Source of the DNA: Sulfurimonas sp.
Lineage (GTDB): Bacteria; Campylobacterota; Campylobacteria; Campylobacterales; Sulfurimonadaceae
Direction: 5' to 3'
Length of the DNA: 14,462 nucleotides
NCBI GenBank assembly: GCA_002733945.2
Contig: NVXO02000007.1
Coordinates: 102,197 to 116,658 of the forward strand
Of the stretch, positions 6,347 through 13,277 are shown in pieces (within the stretch, counting starts at the first letter, position 1; every line of letters begins with the position of its first letter). The notes below the pieces were generated by a model. The model had not been told where the DNA came from. It was given only the letters and a program-made list of their open reading frames with translations, and made no database searches. A program made the translations under genes and the position numbers.

Positions 6347-6364
6347 ATGTTAATGGTATGTTAA
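6347..6364. promoter_or_regulatory. Direct repeat, possible response-regulator site
   Basis: ATGTTAA occurs at 6347-6353 and again at 6358-6364, exactly 11 bp apart, in the short gap before the EF-hand genes. Direct repeats with one-helical-turn spacing are typical binding sites for OmpR-family response regulators. The upstream gene is a histidine kinase, which fits. A promoter close by is not clear. Confidence 0.4.
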
Positions 6365-6368
6365 AAAA

Positions 6369-7232
6369 TTAGCAAAAACAGACTTTTGCATGAACTTTTG
6401 ATTCTAAAGTGCTTAAAGTAAAGTCTAATTTATAATGCTTAGAAATTTTATCTACTATATAAAGCCCCATTCCAAAGCCACCTTCGCTACTATTTTCACG
6501 GGTAAACTTTTTTATAACCTTAGATTTATTGTAAATTTTACCGTCATTTACTATCTCTAAACAGTTTGATAATTTAATATCTATCTGTGTATTAGCAGGT
6601 GCGTATTTTATTGCATTTGAGAGTAGGTTGTCTATAATGCGAATTAAATCTTCTTTATCTATAGATATACTAAGTGCTTGTATCTCACTTTGCAATGAAA
6701 GATTTTTATTTTTTATAAATGTTTGAAAAAAGGCAGTTCTATCTCTTAGAACTTCATCAACAGCTATATTTTCATAAGATTTTATCTCTTTGTGATTGAG
6801 CTTAATATAACTAAGGTCTTTAAATATTTTAGAGATTCTAAATGCAGAGCTTTCAATTTTTTTACACTCTTCTGTATTGGCATACTCAGGATACAACTCT
6901 TTGGATAGTTCAATATTTATCAAAATATTACTTATTGGTGTATTAATCTCATGTGTCGTGTCTACTATAAAACTCTCTAGCAATTCCATACTCTTTTTCA
7001 TTGGCTTTAAGAATATTTTTCCCAGAATATAAGAGATGAGAACAATAAAAACTGCACTTAGCATAAAAAATATCATAATATTTCGTACCAATATTTGAAT
7101 ATCTTGTTCTATATTTTTATAGGTAACAAAATATATCTCTCCCCATCTTTTATGTTCATTATGCATATAATAGACTGTAAAATCCGGGGACAGTAAATCC
7201 GGGGACAGTTTACCTATTAACTTAGCTTTCAC
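6369..7232 (-). pseudogene. Sensor histidine kinase, 5'-truncated at the RAYT repeat array
   Basis: The native part begins at about 7179 (TVYYMHNEHKRWGEIYFV), apparently the end of a periplasmic sensor domain. It continues through one membrane helix (IMIFFMLSAVFIVLISYILG), an H-box with the phospho-accepting His (VDTTHEINTPISN), an N-box (IDNLLSNAIKYAP) and a G-box (GGFGMGLYIVDKI). The first membrane helix and most of the sensor are missing. In the same frame the sequence reads through two copies of the repeat (KLSPDLLSPDF) to a GTG at 7232 that overlaps the end of the transposase gene by 11 bases. A chimeric protein of 287 residues could thus be made by translational coupling, with its kinase core intact. 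A cognate response regulator, normally beside the kinase, is absent. The EF-hand genes lie directly downstream. Confidence 0.75.
7180..7209 (-). repeat. Two tandem copies of the RAYT-associated repeat (left array)
   Basis: AAATCCGGGGACAGT occurs twice without a gap (7180-7194 and 7195-7209). It is the reverse complement of the repeat to the right of the transposase gene. Its GC-rich core stands out strongly from the AT-rich surroundings. Confidence 0.9.
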
Positions 7233-7881
7233 TTTTTCTAGGTCTTCCTGCCTTTTTACTCTTATAATCTATTCCCGTTAATGATTCTATCTCATCATAG
7301 AAATTATCATCTCCACAAGGTTTGCCTGTTCTAGTTTTTTCTTTTATAAATTTTGATTGCGTATCTTCTTGTAAAAATTCTTTATAATTATCTATCTTAT
7401 CAATTGCATGATAGTTAGACAGGAGTGGATCTTCTTTTACTAAGTTTAGTCTATATCTAGCACTTGTGTATTTGTAGTCCCAAGGATAATGAACCATATG
7501 TGCTTTAACAGGATTTTGTTCTACATATTTTAAAGCATGTAAAAAATGAACTTCATCTAAAGGTGTTGAATAAAATCTTTCTTGAAAAAGGTGCCCCTTG
7601 ACTTTCTGCTCAAAATTTATTTTTCTTGTGTAGAGTCTATGAGTTTCTCCAATTGCTTTTGAAAGGGACTCTCTATACTTTGGTATCGCAATTATGTGTA
7701 CATGGTTTGTCATAAGACAATAGGAGACTATATCCACTTCATGTAATTTACACTGTATTAGTAGTAAGTGTTTATAGTATTCATAATCTTCATGTTTAAA
7801 GAAAATATTCATAGAACGAACACCTCTTTGTGTTATATGATGTGGAATATTTGGGATGACGACTCTTTTTATTCTTGCCAT
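7222..7881 (-). CDS. REP-associated tyrosine transposase (RAYT, HUH/Y1 family)
   Basis: A 219-residue single-strand DNA transposase of the IS200/IS605-related RAYT group. It has the opening RVVIPNIPHHITQRGVRSMN, the HUH metal-binding pair in MTNHVHIIAIP (His60 and His62), a RLYTRKIN and GHLFQERFYSTPLD segment, the likely nucleophile Tyr119 in ALKYVEQNPVKAHMVHYPWD, and a basic C-terminal tail KKAGRPRK. All family blocks are present and the gene appears functional. ATG at 7881 was chosen because GGAG lies seven bases before it and MARIKR is the usual start; an in-frame ATG at 7914 lacks this. The gene is flanked by inverted arrays of TGTCCCCGGATTT, probably its substrate. Its 3' end overlaps the GTG start of the truncated kinase. 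Confidence 0.9.
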   Translation of the reverse strand: MARIKRVVIPNIPHHITQRGVRSMNIFFKHEDYEYYKHLLLIQCKLHEVDIVSYCLMTNHVHIIAIPKYRESLSKAIGETHRLYTRKINFEQKVKGHLFQERFYSTPLDEVHFLHALKYVEQNPVKAHMVHYPWDYKYTSARYRLNLVKEDPLLSNYHAIDKIDNYKEFLQEDTQSKFIKEKTRTGKPCGDDNFYDEIESLTGIDYKSKKAGRPRKSES

Positions 7882-7986
7882 TTTTATCTCCAAAAAGTTA
7901 GATATATAAATCATATAAAAATAAAATGTACTAATTTAAATATATGACAATATGCAATATATTTTTTATCTTTCAGTTTTCTAATT

Positions 7987-8070
7987 TAATTGGTATACTG
8001 TCCCCGGATTTTCGTAATTGGTATACTGTCCCCGGATTTTCGTCCCCGGATTTTCTGTCCCCGGATTTTT
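7987..8070 (+). repeat. Four copies of the RAYT-associated repeat (right array)
   Basis: The core TGTCCCCGGATTTT occurs at 7999-8012, 8027-8040, 8043-8054 (lacking the first two bases) and 8056-8069. The first two copies are part of a perfect 28-bp tandem unit that starts with TAATTGGTATAC (7987-8014 and 8015-8042). All four are inverted relative to the left array. The array stops exactly where kinase coding sequence begins. Confidence 0.9.
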
Positions 8071-8783
8071 TACTCAGATGGAGACTTAAGCGTATCTTTT
8101 GAGATAAATGGAAAAGATGAGATATCAGAGGTGGCAAATGAGTTTAATAATGCTGCAAAAAAGATAAGCGCTCTTATAGAATCAAGAAATCTTTTTCTGC
8201 GAAATATTATGCATGAGTTAAAAACCCCAATTACAAAAGGCCGTTTTTCTGTTGAGATGCTAGAAGATACAAAACATAAAGAGAGACTCTTAAATATTTT
8301 TATACGAATGGACAGTCTTATAAATGAGATGGCACTTGTTGAAGAAATTTCTTCAGGTTTTGAGAGTACAAATATAGAGCTGTTGATATTATATCTGAGG
8401 CTATAGATATGGGCTTTTTTGAAGAAGATAATTATTCTCTTAACATAAGCGAAGACTTTAAGATGCATGTTGATTATAAACTTTTTGCAACTGCTGTAAA
8501 AAATATGATTGATAATGCTATTAAATATTCAGATGACAAAAAAGTTGTTATAACCGCAAGAGAAGGAAAACTTCTTTTTGAAAACTATGGAAAAGCTTTA
8601 GACGAAGATCTCTCTTTTTATAAAGAGCCGTTTACTAAGTCACACAAGGCAGTTCATAGTTTCGGTTTAGGCCTGTATATTGTTAATGCCATTGTTGAGT
8701 CTCATGGTTTTTCTTTGAAATATGAGTATTTAAACGGCTGGAACCGTTTCTGGTTCGAGATTAATATGCCAAAAAGTTTTTAA
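8071..8783 (+). pseudogene. ArsS-like sensor histidine kinase, 5'-truncated and frameshifted
   Basis: Kinase sequence starts at the edge of the repeat array with the HAMP segment GDLSVSFEINGKDEISEVAN. It continues to the H-box FLRNIMHELKTPITKGRFSV, typical of ArsS-type kinases of Campylobacterota. A lost base near 8376-8384 then shifts the frame. The second frame runs VDIISEAIDMGFFEED, the N-box MIDNAIKYS and the G-box SFGLGLYIVNAIVESHG to the stop at 8783. The whole membrane sensor part is missing. In the first frame the reading can extend back through the repeats to 7990, but this is repeat translation, not native protein. With both a missing sensor and a frameshift it is very unlikely to work. 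A response regulator gene follows on the same strand after 127 bp. Confidence 0.85.
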
Positions 8784-8874
8784 GGGAATGGGATTACTGC
8801 GATATAATCTCTTTATCCTGAAGTTTAGTGCACTCTAACACTTTCAATCAAAGAATATATTCAAATAAAAGAGA

Positions 8875-8906
8875 TATAATAAAATTTGATTCATATAGGA
8901 ATAGGA
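8875..8906 (+). promoter_or_regulatory. Promoter -10 and ribosome binding site of the response regulator
   Basis: TATAAT at 8875-8880 lies 30 bp before the ATG at 8911. AGGA at 8903-8906 supports the start. No -35 match was seen. A second TATAAT at 8803-8808 could be another start point. Confidence 0.45.
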
Positions 8907-8910
8907 TGCA

Positions 8911-9645
8911 ATGGTAGATTATGCTGAAGTATTTAATTTAACAAAAAAATTTACTATTTTGTATATTGAAGATAATGTATCTTTTCTGCAAGAGACAAAT
9001 GAAATTTTTGAAGATCTTTTTTTTAGAGTTGATACAGCAGTAAACGGGAAAGAGGGGCTGGAAAAATATCTATCATATTTTCAAACAAATTTAAAACATT
9101 ATGATATAGTTATTACTGATATAAAGATGCCTCGCATGGGTGGTGTTGAGTTAAGCAAAGAAATTTATAAAATAAATAAAAATCAAGCGATTATCGTAGT
9201 CTCAGCTCATAATGAGGCTGAATACCTTTTTGAACTCGTGAACATCGGTATCGAGCAGTTTTTAATAAAACCACTTGATTATAATACTCTTTTAAAAGTT
9301 TTATACAACACTTCTAAAAATTTGTTAACATCGTCAAAAAACGATATTGACACAGGAAAAATTGAACTAAAGGGTGGTTTTTCGTGGGAAAAAGAGAGCT
9401 CTTTGCTGTTTTTTAATGGAGAAAATATAAAACTGACAAAAAATGAGACGCTTTTAATGCAGCTGTTTGTAAAAAACAGATATAAAATATCAACACTTGA
9501 AGAGATATTCAATGTTCTTTGGAGCAATAATCCGCATCTTGCATCAAATGAGACATTAAAGCCCATCATCTCAAGATTTAGAAAAAAGATTTCGGAGCAA
9601 ACTATAGAAAATGTATATGGAGTAGGGTATAGACTGCTTTTCTAA
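8911..9645 (+). CDS. OmpR-family response regulator
   Basis: A 244-residue two-component response regulator. The receiver domain (about 13-135) has the acidic pair Glu20-Asp21 in ILYIEDN, the phosphorylation site Asp70 in VITDIKMPRMGG, Ser98 in VVSAH and Lys120 in FLIKPLD. The C-terminal winged-helix DNA-binding domain (about 155-244) includes LTKNETLLMQLFVKN, LEEIFNVLW, NETLKPIISRFRKKI and the closing VYGVGYRLLF. It is full length and intact. The gene upstream on the same strand is the broken ArsS-like kinase, so this may be an orphan regulator, or its partner kinase may be elsewhere. It is convergent with cooC, the two being separated by a short terminator region. Its target is unknown. Confidence 0.92.
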   Translation: MVDYAEVFNLTKKFTILYIEDNVSFLQETNEIFEDLFFRVDTAVNGKEGLEKYLSYFQTNLKHYDIVITDIKMPRMGGVELSKEIYKINKNQAIIVVSAHNEAEYLFELVNIGIEQFLIKPLDYNTLLKVLYNTSKNLLTSSKNDIDTGKIELKGGFSWEKESSLLFFNGENIKLTKNETLLMQLFVKNRYKISTLEEIFNVLWSNNPHLASNETLKPIISRFRKKISEQTIENVYGVGYRLLF

Positions 9646-9681
9646 AAAACACTTAGGTATTCCACATTGTAACCGCATGAT

Positions 9682-9720
9682 TTTTTACCTGTAAAAAGAG
9701 ATGGAACACCTCTTCTTTTT
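9682..9720. terminator. Bidirectional terminator region between the response regulator and cooC
   Basis: AAGAG (9696-9700) pairs with CTCTT (9710-9714), with A- and T-runs on the outer sides (from 9693 and to 9720), so it can serve both convergent genes. Directly before it TTTTTAC/GTAAAAA (9682-9697) forms another short inverted repeat. The stem is short, so strength is uncertain. The cooC stop overlaps its edge. Confidence 0.45.
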
Positions 9721-10513
9721 ATGCGCTGAGGTTTTCACTCTCATTCAGCTTTTTCATTAACTGATCCTTGATTTTACTGACCTCTTTGACTATTGTACTG
9801 TCCGTGTCAAAAGGAGAAAGACCTTCCATATCAGCCTTTTTAACCTCTTCACTTAAGCTGACTGAACCTAAAAGCTCAAAACCAGCCAAATGATCTTTGA
9901 TAAACTGAAGATCTTTCTCATCTCGTATTTTACTACCTACTAAATAGATATTTTGAATTCCTATATCATGTGCTAATTTTTTAATCTGCTCAGCTGTTTG
10001 AATACTTCTTCGACCTGGTTCTACCACAACAATCAAAGCATCTACAGATTCAGCAGTACCACGACCAAGATGCTCAATTCCTGCTTCCATGTCCATAATA
10101 ACCGCATCTTTTCTTTCAATTAAGAGATGTTTCATTAATCGCTTTAATAAGGTATGTTCAGGACAAACACAACCGCTTCCTCCCTGATCTACAGTACCCA
10201 TAACTAACAGTTTGACGCCTTGATGTTCTAGACAGTATTTATCAGGTAAGTCGTCCACTTTAGGATTTAAAATAAAATAAGAGCCGTAGCCCTCTTCGGC
10301 TCCTGTACGCTCTTCGGCTAACTCTTTCATTTTAGAAAAAGGTATTATCTTTTTATATTCTGCTTCGGATATGCCCAAGGCTGAAGCAAGATTAGCATCT
10401 GGATCAGCATCCACCGCCAAAACATTAGATCCTTCGTTGGCAAAAAGCCGTGCTAAAATCCCAGAAATGGTAGTTTTGCCTACTCCACCTTTACCTGTAA
10501 TAGCTATCTTCAT
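9719..10513 (-). CDS. cooC: CO dehydrogenase nickel-insertion ATPase CooC
   Basis: CooC is a MinD/SIMIBI-class ATPase that dimerises and assists delivery of nickel to the C-cluster of CO dehydrogenase in the cytoplasm. The 264-residue protein starts with the deviant Walker A loop GKGGVGKTT (7-15), has VDADPDANLASALG (34-47), the nickel-binding CxC pair Cys115 and Cys117 in GSGCVCPEH, the Walker B-like MDMEAGIEHLGRGTA and the switch-like VVEPGRRSIQTA. These are all the marks of the CooC group. ATG at 10513 has AAGGA before it. It is the last gene of cooF-cooS-cooC, 61 bp after cooS, with a strong hairpin in the gap that may set its expression level relative to cooS. Confidence 0.95.
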   Translation of the reverse strand: MKIAITGKGGVGKTTISGILARLFANEGSNVLAVDADPDANLASALGISEAEYKKIIPFSKMKELAEERTGAEEGYGSYFILNPKVDDLPDKYCLEHQGVKLLVMGTVDQGGSGCVCPEHTLLKRLMKHLLIERKDAVIMDMEAGIEHLGRGTAESVDALIVVVEPGRRSIQTAEQIKKLAHDIGIQNIYLVGSKIRDEKDLQFIKDHLAGFELLGSVSLSEEVKKADMEGLSPFDTDSTIVKEVSKIKDQLMKKLNESENLSA

Positions 10514-10535
10514 AATTATCTTCCTTTTTATGATA

Positions 10536-10559
10536 ATGAGAACTCCAAAGAGTCCTCAT
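10536..10559 (-). promoter_or_regulatory. Strong 10-bp hairpin between cooS and cooC
   Basis: On the minus strand ATGAGGACTC pairs with GAGTTCTCAT (one G-U pair) around a TTTG tetraloop, 22 bp before the cooC ATG. There is no T-run after it, so it is not a normal terminator. An RNA processing or stability element that uncouples cooC from cooS is a reasonable guess. Confidence 0.55.
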
Positions 10560-10574
10560 CTCTCTTGACCTACG

Positions 10575-12485
10575 TTAAATCCCGAGACCTTTACGTCTCT
10601 CTTTAATAACAGCCAACAGTTTATCAGCAGCTTTTTTCTGATCAGTTTCAACAATGAAATAGCCGCCAAATACATCTTTGGCTTTTTTTGTTAAGAAGTC
10701 AGTGACGAAAGCAGAACCTGTAATTTGTGGAACAATGCCTACATGAGTTGGAATACCCACAGCAACGCACCAGCTTCCAATAGCTACAGCTTTCTCAGAC
10801 ATCATCTCAGGTGCAGAGGCTACAAGCGGTAACTTATCTAGATCCACTCCCAGTTTATTTGCAATAGCTACAGCTAAACTCACAGATCGGCTATTATCAA
10901 CACAAGAGCCCATATGCAATACTAAAGGTAATGGTCCATTAAGTCCTGCGGCTTCTCCTATGGTTGTTAATACTGATTTCAAAGAGTCACCTGCAAAAGT
11001 ATTTGTTGCCTCTTGGTTCATCAAACCGCTCTTGGCAAGGGCACCTGCTCCACAACCTGTAGCCAATAATAAAACATTATTTTTAGCCAGCTCTTTAGCA
11101 ATGGTGACAAACCCGCTATCTTGTGTTACCTGAGTATTGTTACATCCAGCAAATAGTGCGATACCTTGAATGTTTCCGTTTACGATATTATCAATTAATG
11201 GTTTTAGCGGATCTTTTGCATCTATCTTGCTAAGTGCATCTATGATCGCTTCAGCACTAAATCCTGCAATAGCCGTTTCATATTGTTTTGGAATATTGAT
11301 TCTATCTTTATCTCTTCTGCTATAAGCATTAATGGCTAAATTGATAATCTTTTTAGCACTCTCAAGTGCAGTATGTTCATTAAACTCTACATGCGTAGCG
11401 CCTGTAATCTTATTTTCAGCCATAGTCGTAATTACTTCTGTATGAAAACATTCTCCCACTTTTACAATAGAGGGCATAATGCACTGTACATCTACAACCA
11501 TAGCATCAACAGCACCCGTTACAATAGCTAACTCTTGTGAGAGATAATTAGTAGCTAGAGGCACCTCGTGACGCATCATGACTTCATTGCCTGTACAGCA
11601 GATCCCGACTATATTGATCCCCTCTTTTGCTCCAGCTTTTTTAGCGTCATCATTCATTTTCATTGCCATATCACAAACTATTTCACTTAATAAAGGATTA
11701 TGTCCATGAACCGCAATGTTAACAGCATCCTCTTTTAATACGCCAAGACTGGCTTTAGTAACTACAGGCTTAGGTGTGCCAAATAAGACATCAGACAGCT
11801 CTGTTGACAAACACATACCCGTATAATCACTCATGGCACCTTTTAATCCAGCGAGCAAAATATTCGTTGCATCAGCATCACATCCCACATGTGTACGAGC
11901 CATAATACCAGCAACTACAGCATCAATATTATGCGGCATAGCTCCTACTTTCATCAGTAAATCCACCCGCGCTGCAGGCAAAGTTTCTTTAGCCCAGTGA
12001 CAAGGTATCTTATTGTCCTGACGAGAAAAATCTTCTAATGAAGTTAAAGCAACCTCTTTGGCAATTTGCTTAATATCTTTACCTTCATGCGACAAATGTA
12101 ATTTTTCTGCTATGGCTCTTAATTTGTTTTCATCTTTGATTTTATAAACAGAAGTGTTTCCCTCGCCAATTTCGAGTAAAGTTAAAGCTATATGTCTTCC
12201 ATGTTCTGAGTGAGCAGCAGCACCTGCAGCAAGCATTCTAGCTAATTGTCTAGCTACCATAGTATCGGCACTTGCACCACAAATACCGTGAGTTGGTCCA
12301 TTTCCAAGTGGGTCTATACGGCAAGGTCCCTTCCAACAAAAACGGCAGCAAAGTCCTGTTTGTCCAAAACCACATTGAGGCTGCATTGTTTGATAACGAT
12401 CCCATACAGTATCCACACCTGCTTTCTTTGCTATAGGAAGCAAAAAATTGGAAGCCGGATCAATGGTTTTTTGTGTTTCATTCAT
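10575..12485 (-). CDS. cooS: Anaerobic Ni-Fe-S carbon monoxide dehydrogenase catalytic subunit CooS
   Basis: CooS oxidises CO with water to CO2, two protons and two electrons, in the cytoplasm as a homodimer. The 636-residue length is typical. The N-terminus holds Cys38 and Cys46 for the shared D-cluster and Cys47, Cys50, Cys55 and Cys69 for the B-cluster. C-cluster ligands are present: His262 in VHGHNPLLSE, Cys297 (beside Cys296) in GICCTGNE, Cys335 in VDVQCIMPS, Cys448 in FAGCNNTQ, Cys478 in TGCGAGAL and Cys528 in HMGSCVDNSR. The catalytic His92 (AHSEHG) and Lys565 (SEKAVAIGSW) are also there. Assignments follow the Carboxydothermus CODH-II pattern, shifted by one or two. AAGGGA precedes ATG 12485. 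It lies 57 bp after cooF and 61 bp before cooC. No acetyl-CoA synthase subunit is nearby, so a monofunctional CO-oxidising role is favoured. Confidence 0.97.
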   Translation of the reverse strand: MNETQKTIDPASNFLLPIAKKAGVDTVWDRYQTMQPQCGFGQTGLCCRFCWKGPCRIDPLGNGPTHGICGASADTMVARQLARMLAAGAAAHSEHGRHIALTLLEIGEGNTSVYKIKDENKLRAIAEKLHLSHEGKDIKQIAKEVALTSLEDFSRQDNKIPCHWAKETLPAARVDLLMKVGAMPHNIDAVVAGIMARTHVGCDADATNILLAGLKGAMSDYTGMCLSTELSDVLFGTPKPVVTKASLGVLKEDAVNIAVHGHNPLLSEIVCDMAMKMNDDAKKAGAKEGINIVGICCTGNEVMMRHEVPLATNYLSQELAIVTGAVDAMVVDVQCIMPSIVKVGECFHTEVITTMAENKITGATHVEFNEHTALESAKKIINLAINAYSRRDKDRINIPKQYETAIAGFSAEAIIDALSKIDAKDPLKPLIDNIVNGNIQGIALFAGCNNTQVTQDSGFVTIAKELAKNNVLLLATGCGAGALAKSGLMNQEATNTFAGDSLKSVLTTIGEAAGLNGPLPLVLHMGSCVDNSRSVSLAVAIANKLGVDLDKLPLVASAPEMMSEKAVAIGSWCVAVGIPTHVGIVPQITGSAFVTDFLTKKAKDVFGGYFIVETDQKKAADKLLAVIKERRKGLGI

Positions 12486-12542
12486 AATGTTTTCCCTTTT
12501 ATTAATATTTTTGTCTCTATTTTCAATCTCTTGTTATGAATT

Positions 12543-13115
12543 TTAAAGATAACCGCCCATTTTATGAGCTTCAGTACGATGATTATTCTTATCAGTCAGT
12601 ATTATGGCCTTTGTAGGACAAGCCTCGATACAGGCACAATTAAAGGTATTGTCATCTCCTATCATGTCAAAGCAAAGATCACACTTCAATGCTTTAAACT
12701 TTTTTCTTTTTTTCTTTTTCCCATTTGCGGCCAGTGCCTTCTGTGGATCTGGAGCAACTAACACCATATTTATTGAATCATAAGGACAAGCCTTAGCACA
12801 GGCTTTGCAGCCTATACATTTTTCTTCATCAATTTTAACTACTCCGCCAAAGTCTTTATAACGGTCTATAACATCATCTACAGGACAAGATTCTATACAA
12901 GGTGCATCTTCGCAGCTTGTGCATTGAGTCACGGTAGTTATATTGCCGACTTTAATGACTGTATTTCTAGATGGCTGTAATTTGATACCTTCTAGTACAG
13001 CTGTTTGTATATCATAATCAGAATGGGAAGCTGCACATGCCAGCTCACAACTATGACACCCCATACATTCATTATGATTTATAAAAATAAATAAGTTATC
13101 TGAAAGCTTATTCAT
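12543..13115 (-). CDS. cooF: CooF, four-cluster ferredoxin partner of CO dehydrogenase
   Basis: CooF is the electron-transfer subunit that takes electrons from the CooS B/D clusters to an acceptor. The 190-residue protein has cysteine groups for four [4Fe-4S] clusters: Cys17, 20, 23 and 27; Cys65, 68, 73 and 77; Cys100, 103, 106 and 110; and Cys145, 148, 162 and 166, with an extra Cys160. This is the HycB/DMSO-reductase-B-like arrangement of CooF. A lysine-rich insert GKKKKRKKFKALK (132-144) lies between the third and fourth groups. There is no signal peptide, so it acts in the cytoplasm. ATG at 13115 has AAAGGAG before it. It is the first gene of the operon; the acceptor beyond CooF (a hydrogenase, or a respiratory or ferredoxin route) is not in the window. 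Confidence 0.94.
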   Translation of the reverse strand: MNKLSDNLFIFINHNECMGCHSCELACAASHSDYDIQTAVLEGIKLQPSRNTVIKVGNITTVTQCTSCEDAPCIESCPVDDVIDRYKDFGGVVKIDEEKCIGCKACAKACPYDSINMVLVAPDPQKALAANGKKKKRKKFKALKCDLCFDMIGDDNTFNCACIEACPTKAIILTDKNNHRTEAHKMGGYL

Positions 13116-13136
13116 TGGTACTCCTTTTTTTAAATT

Positions 13137-13187
13137 AGTCTTAAGACTTTTATTAAAGTGAATGACTATTGTTACATTAAAATTATA
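13137..13187 (-). promoter_or_regulatory. cooF promoter with a 12-bp palindromic operator candidate
   Basis: On the minus strand TATAAT lies at 13187-13182, about 67 bp before the cooF ATG. Between it and the ribosome binding site is AGTCTTAAGACT (13137-13148), a perfect 12-bp palindrome placed in the early transcribed region, where a repressor could act. No CooA-type TGTCA-N6-CGACA site and no good FNR box were seen in the 162-bp gap (13116-13277). Confidence 0.5.
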
Positions 13188-13277
13188 TATTAAGAGTGTT
13201 GCGTAAAGGTTGTAGAATACTTACTTTTTCTAGAAACACTTGAATTTTATGAAAGAGATGAAATTAATGCCTGTTTA

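Larger units (their letters stand above)
7180..8070 (-). mobile_element. RAYT gene bracketed by inverted repeat arrays
   Basis: The unit consists of a REP-associated transposase gene with two repeat copies on its left and four on its right, in opposite orientation. Single-strand transposases of this type act on such short repeats. Native histidine kinase sequence begins directly at both outer edges. No target duplication was found at the edges. Confidence 0.75.

Noticed and set aside
7987..8070. Short regular repeats that could be read as a CRISPR array
   Set aside because: Units have no unique spacers of constant length, no cas genes are near, and inverted copies flank a RAYT gene.
8070..8468. 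132-codon minus-strand frame over the ArsS-like kinase
   Set aside because: It is antisense to clear HAMP and H-box coding sequence and carries no domain.
9279..9569. 96-codon minus-strand frame within the response regulator
   Set aside because: Antisense shadow of an intact gene.
12246..12761. Two plus-strand frames across the start of cooS and the end of cooF
   Set aside because: Both are antisense to genes with complete motif sets.
13149..13277. CooA or FNR binding site before cooF
   Set aside because: The closest stretches match neither TGTCA-N6-CGACA nor TTGAT-N4-ATCAA well enough.
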